From CAIMMJ01 sp037131955 (GTDB lineage Bacteria > Bacteroidota > Bacteroidia > UBA4408): 40,379 nt of DNA. The position numbers were made by a program, and so were the translations under genes. The stretch is taken from the NCBI GenBank assembly GCA_037131955.1, contig JBAXQC010000018.1, positions 1 through 40,379 of the forward strand. The letters run 5' to 3'. Shown piece by piece: positions 25,227 through 33,505 of the stretch; positions within the stretch are counted from its first letter, which is position 1, and every line of letters begins with the position of its first letter. A model generated the notes under the pieces. The model was not told where the DNA came from and made no database searches. It was given only the letters and a program-made list of their open reading frames with translations.

Positions 25227-25769
25227 TTGGCTTTGTTATATGTTGTAGGAGCTGCTTATGGCAAAAATTGGTGTTGGCTGGCTTCAATAGTAAGTTCCTC
25301 ACTCTATTTTGTTTTGTGCTATCAAACACATTTATTTTTAGAATCTGCACTTCAAATTTTTTTTATTGTGATGTCTGTTTTGGGATGGGCAATGTGGAAT
25401 AAGAAAAATAGTAACAATGAGTATAATTTAAAAATTACTACAAATTCTGTTTCACAAAACAGTAAATTTATATGTGTTCTCGTGCTATTCTCTTTGTTAC
25501 TGGGTTTTGTTTTTTCTAAATATACATCTGCAGCATTGCCTTTTTTAGATGCTCCAATTGCTCTTTTTAGCATTTATGCTACGTTTCTAGCTGCGAAAAA
25601 AAAATTAGAAAGTTGGATTTATTGGTTTTTTATAAACCTTGCATCCATCTATTTGTATTTTCAAAGAGATTTAAAAACAACTTCTATCTTGTTTTTTGTG
25701 TATTGCTTGATGTCTGTATATGGATTTTATAAGTGGAGTAAAATGTATAAAATTTCTAAACACCAATAG
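25227..25769 (+). CDS. pnuC: PnuC-family nicotinamide riboside transporter
   Basis: The protein is 180 residues if translation starts at TTG 25227. Members of PnuC have seven membrane helices and import nicotinamide riboside for NAD synthesis; relatives import thiamine. WCWLASIVSSSLYF near residue 12 and the later VLGWAMWNKK and LESWIYWFFINLASIYLYF segments are typical. The frame stays open upstream to a TAA at 25185-25187 and encodes FIENLAVVLALLYVV, which looks like a real first helix, so the TTG start would cut into it. The only earlier start-like codon is ATC at 25206, which leaves the true start unresolved. The 3' end overlaps the convergent tsaD by 14 bases. I see no thiamine riboswitch, which favours the nicotinamide reading slightly. 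Confidence 0.82.
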   Translation: MALLYVVGAAYGKNWCWLASIVSSSLYFVLCYQTHLFLESALQIFFIVMSVLGWAMWNKKNSNNEYNLKITTNSVSQNSKFICVLVLFSLLLGFVFSKYTSAALPFLDAPIALFSIYATFLAAKKKLESWIYWFFINLASIYLYFQRDLKTTSILFFVYCLMSVYGFYKWSKMYKISKHQ

Positions 25770-26796
25770 TCATTCTGGGGTTTGGAGCAATATTACCATC
25801 AGAAAATTGTCTACCTAAAAATTTATAATAAGCACTTATACCAATCATTGCTGCATTGTCTGTGCAGTATTCAAACCTAGGAATAAAAAGTTTCCAATTG
25901 TACTTTTGTGCTGTGGTTTGCAACATGTTTCTTAATCCACTATTGGCAGATACGCCGCCAGCTATTGCAATGTTTTTTATATTTAACTCTTTAGAAATCA
26001 GAGCAATTTTATCTACTAATGTTTTACAAATTGTGTATTGAGCCGAAGCACATAAATCATTTAAAACATCTCCTTCAATTTTTACGTTTTCTCTTTTTAA
26101 CTTTTCAAATAAATACAAAAATGATGTCTTAAAACCGCTAAAACTAAAATCGGAATTTTGCATTTTGGCAATAGGAAATGAATACATTTTTTCGTTTCCT
26201 AATTGAGCAAATTTATCAACGTATGGTCCACCGGGATAAGGCAAACCAATAATTTTAGCAACCTTATCAAAAGCTTCGCCTGCAGCGTCGTCTTGAGTTT
26301 GACCAATTAGTTTAAACGTTAAAAAATCTTTTACCAAAACTATTTGTGTGTGACCACCAGATACAGTTAAACACAAAAATGGAAACTCAGGAATTTCATT
26401 TTTACTGCCATCAACATTTTCTGCAATAAAGTGCGATTGAATATGTGCCTCCATGTGATTTACTTCTATTAGCGGAACGTTTAAAGACATAGCCAATCCC
26501 TTTGCAAAAGAACTTCCTACCAACAAAGCGCCCATTAATCCGGGTCCGTTTGTAAATGCAATTGCATTTATATTATCTAAAGAAATTCCTGAACTAGAAA
26601 TTGCTTTTTCAACAACAGGAACAATGTTTTGCTGATGAGCTCTAGAAGCTAACTCTGGCACAACACCTCCAAAAGTTTCATGAATTTTTTGGGTGGCAAT
26701 AAAATTGGCAAGCACTTTGTTATTGCACAAAACCGCGGCAGATGTTTCATCGCAAGACGACTCAATTGCCAAGGTGTAAATGCTTTTTGCTAACAT
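25756..26796 (-). CDS. tsaD: tRNA N6-threonylcarbamoyladenosine transferase catalytic subunit
   Basis: The 346-residue protein transfers the threonylcarbamoyl group to A37 of ANN-decoding tRNAs, together with TsaB, TsaC and TsaE. The ASKHA fold starts AIESSCDETSAAV. The metal-binding HMEAH lies at 114-118. Further family motifs are FTNGPGLMGALLVG and the C-terminal IAGGVSANSGLR and CTDNAAMIG. The length is standard. It is divergent from tamB, with only 40 bases between starts, a pairing I believe is common in Bacteroidota. Confidence 0.98.
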   Translation of the reverse strand: MLAKSIYTLAIESSCDETSAAVLCNNKVLANFIATQKIHETFGGVVPELASRAHQQNIVPVVEKAISSSGISLDNINAIAFTNGPGLMGALLVGSSFAKGLAMSLNVPLIEVNHMEAHIQSHFIAENVDGSKNEIPEFPFLCLTVSGGHTQIVLVKDFLTFKLIGQTQDDAAGEAFDKVAKIIGLPYPGGPYVDKFAQLGNEKMYSFPIAKMQNSDFSFSGFKTSFLYLFEKLKRENVKIEGDVLNDLCASAQYTICKTLVDKIALISKELNIKNIAIAGGVSANSGLRNMLQTTAQKYNWKLFIPRFEYCTDNAAMIGISAYYKFLGRQFSDGNIAPNPRMTIGV

Positions 26797-26818
26797 AAGT
26801 TGTAATTATTTATCTTTG
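26786..26818 (+). promoter_or_regulatory. Complete Bacteroidota-type promoter for tamB
   Basis: TTTG at 26786-26789 (-33) and TATCTTTG at 26811-26818 (-7) are separated by 21 bases, within the consensus spacing. The -7 box ends 18 bases before the tamB ATG. The -33 element overlaps the start of tsaD. Confidence 0.65.
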
Positions 26819-26836
26819 ACGAATGTATAGTATTTT

Positions 26837-29800
26837 ATGCAACGATTAAAAAAAGGTCTTTCCTTTTTTCTTTGGCTTCTCTTTTTTTTGGTAGTTATTA
26901 TTGCCGGAAGCGGCTATGCTTTGTTTCGTTCTAGTGCTGTTCAAACTTTTGTTGCACAAAAGCTGGCAAACTATTTTTCTAATAAGATAAATGCTACAGT
27001 TACTTTATCAGAAATTGATGTTGCTTTTCCTACCTTAATACTTGTAAAAAACATCTATGTTTCCGATCAGCACAAAGATACCTTGCTGTTTGCAAAACAA
27101 TTAAGTGTTGATATTTCAAATACTGTAAATGCAAACAGAAGATTTGAATTGCAATCGATAAGTTTGTATGATGGAAGATTTAAATTAATTCAATATCCAA
27201 AAGAGGAGGATTTAAATGTTCAATTTTTAATTGATGCATTTGATACAGGCCCAGGCATAAAAAATACAAAGCCTTTTGTAAATTTAATTAGAAAATTAAA
27301 ATTACATAACATCAATTTTTCTTATCAATACTTAGAAGGTTTAGAGCACACAAAAATTATCAATTTCTCTGATATTTATGCCTCTAATTTATCTGTAGAT
27401 GCAGATAGCCTAGAAATTATAAAAGATACGATTGCGTTTAATTTAAAATCGCTTAGTACTTATGAAAAATGTGGCTTGCATGTAAAACAGTTTAAGGCAA
27501 AAACAAGAATTTCTCCAAGTTTTGTAGAATTTAAAAATATGTATTGCCAATTGCCTGAATCAGAATTAACGGGTGATTTTTCTTTTTTAACAGAAAGCTA
27601 TAATGATTTTAAAGACTTTGAAACTAAAGTTAAGATGAAAGGAAACTTTCAAAAATCATTTTTGCAATTAGGCGATCTTGCATACTTTGCTGATGAGATG
27701 GAAGGAATTAGCAAAAAAATTGAACTACAGGGTAAAATTAGTGGAACACAAGCTAATTTAAAAGGAAGAAACTTAGACATTAGCTTTGGCAAAAAATCAC
27801 GGTTTAAGGGTAACGTTAGCATGAAAGGATTGCCAAATTGGGAAAACACTTTTACTATTTTAGATATTGAATCCTTTGAAACCAATTTAAAAGACCTTCA
27901 AGAAATTCCGCAGTATCCATTTACCAGTGATAAATTTTTAGCGCTACCAAAAGAAATTGGATACATTGGCACCATGATTTATTCAGGCTCATTTACTGGT
28001 TTTGAAAGTGACTTTGTATCTTATGGTGATTTAAAAACAGATATTGGAAAAATTTCACTAGACATTGAAATGAAAACCGAAGACAAGTCGGGTTTGGCTG
28101 TTTATAAAGGAAAAATAAAGACAGAAGAATTTAACCTTGGAAAGTATTTTCAACTGGAAGAATATGTGGGTAAATTATCTTTGAATTTAGATATTGATGG
28201 CAGAGGACTAAAACAGAATAATGTAAATACACTTGTTAAAGGAAATGTTTCGGCCCTAGATTTTAACAATTACATCTATCATAACATAAAGGTTGATGGT
28301 AATTTTGCAAAGAATATATTTTCTGGAATTTTTTCTATCTACGACGATAACATTCAAATGGATTTTAATGGAGATATTGATTTAAGAAACGATCTGCCGC
28401 ATTTTGATTTTGAAGCAGATTTAAAAAAAGCAAATCTCACCAATCTGAATTTTGTATCTACAAAACAAAAATTAATTTTTTCATCAAAAATAGATGCCGA
28501 AATCACCGGGGATAACTTGGATAATTTAGAAGGTAAAATTACTCTTAATCATACCATCGAAACTCATAAAACTCAAGGGTTATTAATTAATAAAATATTT
28601 GTTGAATCAAAAATTGAAGAAAATAGCAGAATAATTTCATTTGATTCGGATATTGCAAAAGGAAAAATTTATGGCGATTTTATGTTTGGCGGACTTAAAG
28701 AATCTATGCAATCTTTACTGAGTAAAAATTTCCCCTCTTATTTTACTCCGCCCAATAAAACATACTTTAATAACCTTGTTTGCATTGATATTGAAACCTT
28801 AAACTCTGCTCCAATAACCAAAACATTTTTTTCGGGATTAGTAATTATGCCCGGAACAAAAATCACGGGAAGATTCAATTCAAAAACTCAAGAAATAAAC
28901 GTAAATTCTACTGCAAAAGAATTAATTATTGGCGGTTATTCTTTTAAAAAATTTGCCTTAGACATTCACCCAGAAAAAAATGTTATTAAGAATTACTCAG
29001 TAAATATAAATTCACAAAAAATAAATATTAGCGATAGTTCTTATATCGAGAATTTTAAAATTATTTCTTCTCTGTACAGCGATAGTTTGGGAATGAATAT
29101 CAATTGGAACAAAAATAGTACAGAAAAAAACAAGGCTGATATAAATGCATACCTTAAATTTAATTCGGGAAACATACAAGCAAAAGTTTTAGAAAATACC
29201 GTTTATGTGTATGACTCTCTTTGGGTAATAGACTCTAAAAATTCTTTTACAATTGATTCTGTTGGTGTATTTTGCAACAACGTAAATGCAAGTTTTAGTA
29301 ATCAAATTATTAGTCTTCAAACAGAAAAAGATTTCTTGGGCAGGTACACACAAAACATTGAAGTTAAAAACTTTGATGTTAGGTGGTTTAATCCAATACT
29401 TAGGAAAACGGGAACAAGTATTGCCGGAAGAATGACAGGCAAAGGAAATTTTAGTACGGCTGATAACAACTTAATATTTTCGTCTGGATTGGGTTTAATA
29501 GATTTTTCAATTAATAACGAGCTGTTTGGAAATGCTTCCTTAATTGCCGTTTATAACAACGAAAGAGAATCCATAGCAATAAATGCAAAATTTATGAGAG
29601 GCGAAATGCCATCCTTAACAATTGCTGGTTTTTATTATCCAAACATTGACGAAAATTCTCTTGATTTGGAAATTACCTTAAACCAATTTCCAATAAAAAA
29701 TATTGAAGGATACACCAAAGGTGTTTTTTCTGGTTTAAAAGGATTGGCCAGCGGATCAATAATTTTATCTGGCACTTCTCAAGAACCTGCGCTAAAAGGT

Positions 29801-31297
29801 GAAATAGAAATTGTAAGAGGTGCTTTTATTGTTGATTATTTAAATGTTGCATACAGTTTTTCTAACAAAGTGTTTTTTAAAGAAAATGAAATATATTTTA
29901 ATGATGTAACATTGTTTGATCCAAGCGGAAATATGGCTGTTGCAAATGGAAAAATTGAGCACGATTATTTTGACAAATTTAATTTTAACATAAAAATTGA
30001 TGTAAAAAAATTAATGGTATTTAATACTGTTGCAAAGGGCAATGATATTTTTTATGGAAAAGCTTTTGCTTCGGGATTTGCAAATATTCATGGCGATTTA
30101 AGCAATATGATTTTTGACATTACTGCAAAATCTGAGAAAGGAACTATGATAAATATCCCTTTGTATGGCTCCGAAGAAGTTGTTGAGAATAGTTACATCA
30201 CCTTTGTTGAAAAAGATTCAACTAAATTTAAATTAAAGAAAAATACACAAATAGATCTTTCTGACATTCAAATGAATTTTGATTTGCAGATGACTCCCGA
30301 TGCAGAAATTCAACTCATATTTGATCCCACAGTTGGCGATGTTATTTCGGGTACAGGTGATGGAAATTTAAAAATGAACATCAATACTCTGGGCAATTTT
30401 CAGATGTATGGCGACTACACTATAAGAGATGGTAAATACCTTTTAACGCTTCAAAATATAATTAATAAAAAATTTAACATAGAAAACGGAAGCACAATTT
30501 TATGGAACGGTAATCCATTGGACGCACAAATAAATATTAATGCAATATATAAACTTCGTGCAGGCTTGTCCGAAATTTTGCAGGATAGCAGCAAGCAAAG
30601 AGTTCCGGTAGAATGCAAGTTAATGATGTCTGAAAGGCTGATGAAACCCAATATTAAATTTGATATACAATTCCCCAATGCTGATGCAGGTACTAGAGAA
30701 AAAATAAAATCGGCCATCAATTTTGACAATGAATTAGAGATGAACAAACAAGTATTCTCTCTGCTTTTATTAGGTAGCTTTTTCCCAAGTAATTCAGGCA
30801 ACAATGCACTTGCATCTAATGGCGTAAGTTCAAATACAAACGAATTGCTCTCCAATCAAATTAGCAATTGGATTTCGGGAGTAAGCAAGCAAGTTAATTT
30901 AGGATTCAATTATAAAAATGATCAAACCTCCAGCAGAGAAGTTCAGCTAACCATGTCCAAAGAATTATTTAATAGCAGATTAAGCATAGATGGAAATTTT
31001 GGGGTAAGAAATAATTCTGCTGCAAATAATATTATTGGTGACGTAAACATCGATTATAAAATCACCAATGACGGAAAGTTTAGAGTAAAAGCATTTAATC
31101 AGTCAAACGATTACACAGCATTATTAAATCAAGCACCATTTACTCAAGGTTTGGGGATTTATTACAGAGAAGATTTTGAATCATTTTCTATGTTATTTGC
31201 AAAATATAAAAATGCTATTCTGTTAAAAAGACTAAGAGAAGAAAGAGAAATACAAAGACAAAAAGCAAAAGTTAATTCACAAGACTTAATAAATTAA
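26837..31297 (+). CDS. tamB: TamB-family translocation and assembly module protein
   Basis: The 1486-residue AsmA/TamB-superfamily protein has one N-terminal membrane helix (about 10-32) and a very long periplasmic region of beta-rich repeats. It ends in the DUF490 (TamB C-terminal) domain, roughly residues 1120-1470, with phrases such as FNFDLQMTPDAEIQLIFDP and GDGNLKMNINTLGNFQMYGDYTI. Such proteins form a beta-taco groove thought to carry phospholipids or to assist outer-membrane protein assembly with TamA or BamA. No tamA is adjacent. A good TTTG-N21-TATCTTTG promoter lies just upstream. The gene is followed 111 bases later by folE, with a 17-base palindrome in that gap. Confidence 0.93.
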   Translation: MQRLKKGLSFFLWLLFFLVVIIAGSGYALFRSSAVQTFVAQKLANYFSNKINATVTLSEIDVAFPTLILVKNIYVSDQHKDTLLFAKQLSVDISNTVNANRRFELQSISLYDGRFKLIQYPKEEDLNVQFLIDAFDTGPGIKNTKPFVNLIRKLKLHNINFSYQYLEGLEHTKIINFSDIYASNLSVDADSLEIIKDTIAFNLKSLSTYEKCGLHVKQFKAKTRISPSFVEFKNMYCQLPESELTGDFSFLTESYNDFKDFETKVKMKGNFQKSFLQLGDLAYFADEMEGISKKIELQGKISGTQANLKGRNLDISFGKKSRFKGNVSMKGLPNWENTFTILDIESFETNLKDLQEIPQYPFTSDKFLALPKEIGYIGTMIYSGSFTGFESDFVSYGDLKTDIGKISLDIEMKTEDKSGLAVYKGKIKTEEFNLGKYFQLEEYVGKLSLNLDIDGRGLKQNNVNTLVKGNVSALDFNNYIYHNIKVDGNFAKNIFSGIFSIYDDNIQMDFNGDIDLRNDLPHFDFEADLKKANLTNLNFVSTKQKLIFSSKIDAEITGDNLDNLEGKITLNHTIETHKTQGLLINKIFVESKIEENSRIISFDSDIAKGKIYGDFMFGGLKESMQSLLSKNFPSYFTPPNKTYFNNLVCIDIETLNSAPITKTFFSGLVIMPGTKITGRFNSKTQEINVNSTAKELIIGGYSFKKFALDIHPEKNVIKNYSVNINSQKINISDSSYIENFKIISSLYSDSLGMNINWNKNSTEKNKADINAYLKFNSGNIQAKVLENTVYVYDSLWVIDSKNSFTIDSVGVFCNNVNASFSNQIISLQTEKDFLGRYTQNIEVKNFDVRWFNPILRKTGTSIAGRMTGKGNFSTADNNLIFSSGLGLIDFSINNELFGNASLIAVYNNERESIAINAKFMRGEMPSLTIAGFYYPNIDENSLDLEITLNQFPIKNIEGYTKGVFSGLKGLASGSIILSGTSQEPALKGEIEIVRGAFIVDYLNVAYSFSNKVFFKENEIYFNDVTLFDPSGNMAVANGKIEHDYFDKFNFNIKIDVKKLMVFNTVAKGNDIFYGKAFASGFANIHGDLSNMIFDITAKSEKGTMINIPLYGSEEVVENSYITFVEKDSTKFKLKKNTQIDLSDIQMNFDLQMTPDAEIQLIFDPTVGDVISGTGDGNLKMNINTLGNFQMYGDYTIRDGKYLLTLQNIINKKFNIENGSTILWNGNPLDAQININAIYKLRAGLSEILQDSSKQRVPVECKLMMSERLMKPNIKFDIQFPNADAGTREKIKSAINFDNELEMNKQVFSLLLLGSFFPSNSGNNALASNGVSSNTNELLSNQISNWISGVSKQVNLGFNYKNDQTSSREVQLTMSKELFNSRLSIDGNFGVRNNSAANNIIGDVNIDYKITNDGKFRVKAFNQSNDYTALLNQAPFTQGLGIYYREDFESFSMLFAKYKNAILLKRLREEREIQRQKAKVNSQDLIN

Positions 31298-31378
31298 TTA
31301 AAATAAAAATTGAAACAGAAAATTAAAATCTTTATTTGTTTCTGCCTACACACTAAAAATTAAACAAATTATAGTGTT

Positions 31379-31395
31379 ATTCGTTTAAAACGAAT
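31379..31395. repeat. 17-base palindrome upstream of folE
   Basis: ATTCGTTT-A-AAACGAAT is a perfect 8+1+8 inverted repeat ending 13 bases before the folE ATG. It has no T-run and is short for a terminator, so an operator or a translational hairpin is possible. Function is not known. Confidence 0.4.
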
Positions 31396-31408
31396 CTAAA
31401 ACAATAGT

Positions 31409-32035
31409 ATGAGAGACATAGATTTTGACTTTGAAAATACAGGGTATAAAAAAATGGAAAACTACAACGAAATTAAAACACTAAAAATAGCTGCCAATTA
31501 TAAGGATGTTCTTAAGGAATTAGGAGAAGATTCTGAAAGAGAAGGTCTTCAAAAAACTCCCGAAAGAGTGGCTAAAGCCATGCAATTTCTTACACAAGGA
31601 TATCATGCAAATCCTTCCGATATTTTAAAATCGGCAATGTTTCAAGAAGAATACCAACAAATGGTAGTGGTAAAAGATATTGAGCTCTACTCTATGTGCG
31701 AACACCACATGTTACCATTTTTTGGAAAGGCTCACATAGCCTATATTCCAAACGGACACATAGTAGGCTTAAGTAAAATTCCTAGAGTTGTAGATGCATT
31801 CGCAAGAAGATTGCAAGTGCAGGAAAGACTTACCAACGAAATTAGAGATTGCATTCAAAATACTCTAAAACCTCTAGGAGTTGCAGTAGTTATTGAGTGC
31901 TCGCACCTTTGCATGCAAATGAGGGGAGTTCAAAAACAAAATTCAGTAACAACAACTTCTGCATTTACTGGTGAGTTTTTAAAAGAAACTACACGAGGTG
32001 AGTTTATGAGATTAATTTCTGCCAATTTGCACTAA
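31409..32035 (+). CDS. folE: GTP cyclohydrolase I
   Basis: The 208-residue enzyme converts GTP to 7,8-dihydroneopterin triphosphate, the first step of folate and pterin synthesis. The zinc ligands are C97 in MCEHH (97-100 region) and C168 in SHLCMQMRG, with the histidine at 99 or 100. The catalytic core GKAHIAYIPNGHIVGLSKIPR is complete. A second ATG at residue 16 (31454) would still leave the whole conserved domain, so the start is somewhat uncertain; the first ATG is taken because it is in frame and the added residues are acidic, as in several relatives. A palindrome lies immediately upstream. Confidence 0.97.
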   Translation: MRDIDFDFENTGYKKMENYNEIKTLKIAANYKDVLKELGEDSEREGLQKTPERVAKAMQFLTQGYHANPSDILKSAMFQEEYQQMVVVKDIELYSMCEHHMLPFFGKAHIAYIPNGHIVGLSKIPRVVDAFARRLQVQERLTNEIRDCIQNTLKPLGVAVVIECSHLCMQMRGVQKQNSVTTTSAFTGEFLKETTRGEFMRLISANLH

Positions 32036-32086
32036 GAAGATATTTTGCACGGTTTTTGATTTACAAGCAAAAAATTAATTTAAAAA

Positions 32087-32815
32087 ATGGAAAATAAAAA
32101 TTGGAATTTAAGTAATCAAACAAATTTTGAATCCAGCAAAGTTAGCTCCTCTCAAACTTTTATGTCAAAAGTTTTTGCATGGATGTTTGCTGCTTTGGCT
32201 GTAACCTCTGTAACTGCTTTTTATGTGGCAGGAAACGAATCAATCATCAGGTCATTAATATCAGAAACAGGTCCATCAATCTTAGGATGGGTGGTAATGC
32301 TTGCACCACTTGGTTTTGTATTGGCTATGGGATTAGGGTTTAATAAATTCTCATTTAACACGCTTGTAGTTTTGTTTCTTTCTTATGCAGTTATTATGGG
32401 AGTAAGTTTAAGCTTCATTTTATTAGTTTATACGGCAACAAGTATTTTTTCTACTTTTTTAATTACCTCATTAATGTTTGGTGGAATGGCCTTAGTTGGC
32501 TATACCACAAAAACCGATTTAACCAAATTTGGATCATTAATGATGATGGGTTTATGGGGTTTAATTATTGCCAGTATTGTAAATTACTTCTTAAAGAGCG
32601 ATACTATGGAATACATTATGAGTTTTATTGGAGTAGCTGTTTTTACAGGACTTACAGCTTATGATGTTCAAAAGTTAAAAAACATTGGAAACGGTATGGA
32701 GTATGGCGATGAATCTAGCAAAAAAGTAAGTATAATGGGTGCACTAAACCTGTACTTAGATTTTGTGAATCTATTTCTTTTTCTCCTAAGATTTTTTGGA
32801 TCAAGGAGAGATTAA
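32087..32815 (+). CDS. Bax inhibitor-1/YccA family membrane protein
   Basis: The 242-residue protein has seven predicted membrane helices, from about residue 25 to the C-terminal YLDFVNLFLFLLRFFGSRRD. The family signature includes the last-helix aspartates (AYDVQKLKN and YLDFVNLF), which in the structurally studied BsYetJ form a pH-dependent calcium leak. The role here is inference from family: ion leak or membrane-protein quality control. It follows folE by 51 bases and ends at a strong terminator. Confidence 0.9.
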   Translation: MENKNWNLSNQTNFESSKVSSSQTFMSKVFAWMFAALAVTSVTAFYVAGNESIIRSLISETGPSILGWVVMLAPLGFVLAMGLGFNKFSFNTLVVLFLSYAVIMGVSLSFILLVYTATSIFSTFLITSLMFGGMALVGYTTKTDLTKFGSLMMMGLWGLIIASIVNYFLKSDTMEYIMSFIGVAVFTGLTAYDVQKLKNIGNGMEYGDESSKKVSIMGALNLYLDFVNLFLFLLRFFGSRRD

Positions 32816-32833
32816 AAGTTTTTAGGTAAATTT

Positions 32834-32868
32834 AAAAACCCATCAAATTTTTTGATGGGTTTTTTTTG
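32834..32868 (+). terminator. Rho-independent terminator after the BI-1 family gene
   Basis: A 14-bp perfect stem, AAAAACCCATCAAA at 32834-32847 with TTTGATGGGTTTTT at 32851-32864, is followed by more T. It ends the folE/BI-1 transcript. Confidence 0.92.
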
Positions 32869-33071
32869 TACACTAAACGTCACACTATATTAGTATCAAT
32901 GTTTCTTGCTCATTTGCCCTAACGCTAATAACTCTCTTCTTTTCCGAGGCAAAGAGCTTGTGTTAAATGGATTTAATTTGTATTTTTTTTTTCTGTTAGA
33001 TCCTCTTGTAATAACTCAGAAAAAACAAACAGTTAGTATGTAAAGAAATTCATGCGGATTTAAAATGAGGC

Positions 33072-33096
33072 AAAAAAAAGCCCCAATAAGGGGCTT
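33072..33096 (-). terminator. Rho-independent terminator after the PID-CTERM-like gene
   Basis: AAGCCCC at 33078-33084 pairs with GGGGCTT at 33090-33096 around the loop AATAA, with a T-run on the minus strand. It lies 20 bases beyond the stop codon. Confidence 0.9.
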
Positions 33097-33116
33097 AATA
33101 GTTTATTTTAATATTT

Positions 33117-33374
33117 TTAATTGTTTGTGGTTTTTGACCTAAACAACTTTAGTTTATATGAAGCAAGAACTAAAGAAGCAATTGCTAAAAATACTAAACC
33201 TTTATTAATTGGAACACATGGTGGTGGCCAGCACGGAGGACCTCCTCCTGGAGGCGGTGGCGGCGGCGGCGGTGGTCCTTGAGCGAAAGTAGGTTCTATA
33301 TAACCCATTAATATAAATCCTATTAGACCTAAAATCACTAAAAACTTGTAATTCTTTATGTTCATAATTTTCAA
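33117..33374 (-). CDS. Small secreted protein with proline tract and PID-CTERM-like tail
   Basis: The 85-residue protein has a signal peptide (about 1-32, ending PTFAQ). Then follows a run of nine prolines, three glycines and CWPPPC. The C-terminus is the short motif VPINKGL, then a hydrophobic helix (VFLAIASLVLASYKL) and basic residues (FRSKTTNN). That tripartite end, a P-[IV]-[DN]-x-G-L motif followed by helix and basic tail, resembles the PID-CTERM/PVDGG-type sorting tails of Bacteroidota, in which the usual form has aspartate; here it is asparagine-lysine. Anchoring and processing by a sorting enzyme is inference. It has a full TTTG-N19-TACCTTTG promoter 98 bases upstream and a strong terminator. 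The coding sequence of the Pro/Gly tract is GC-rich codon repeats. Confidence 0.8.
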   Translation of the reverse strand: MKIMNIKNYKFLVILGLIGFILMGYIEPTFAQGPPPPPPPPPGGGPPCWPPPCVPINKGLVFLAIASLVLASYKLKLFRSKTTNN

Positions 33375-33472
33375 TTAATAAAAAACTTCAAAAACTTCAC
33401 GAATATACACTTTACATTCGATAAAACGATACTTTCAATCGTCTAATTATAAATTTTTTTGTTATTTGCTGG

Positions 33473-33503
33473 CAAAGGTATTGTTTTTAAACAAAAAAAC
33501 AAA
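33473..33503 (-). promoter_or_regulatory. Complete Bacteroidota-type promoter for the PID-CTERM-like gene
   Basis: On the minus strand, TTTG (33500-33503) is followed after 19 bases by TACCTTTG (33473-33480). The spacing fits the consensus. The implied 5' leader is about 90 bases, much longer than for other genes here, and could hold regulatory structure. Confidence 0.65.
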
Positions 33504-33505
33504 AT

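Larger units (their letters stand above)
32816..33116. other. Gap between two converging transcripts
   Basis: This 301-base gap holds the terminator of the BI-1 gene at its left end and that of the PID-CTERM-like gene at its right end. Between about 32870 and 33070 I see no ORF, promoter pair or structured RNA. Confidence 0.5.
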
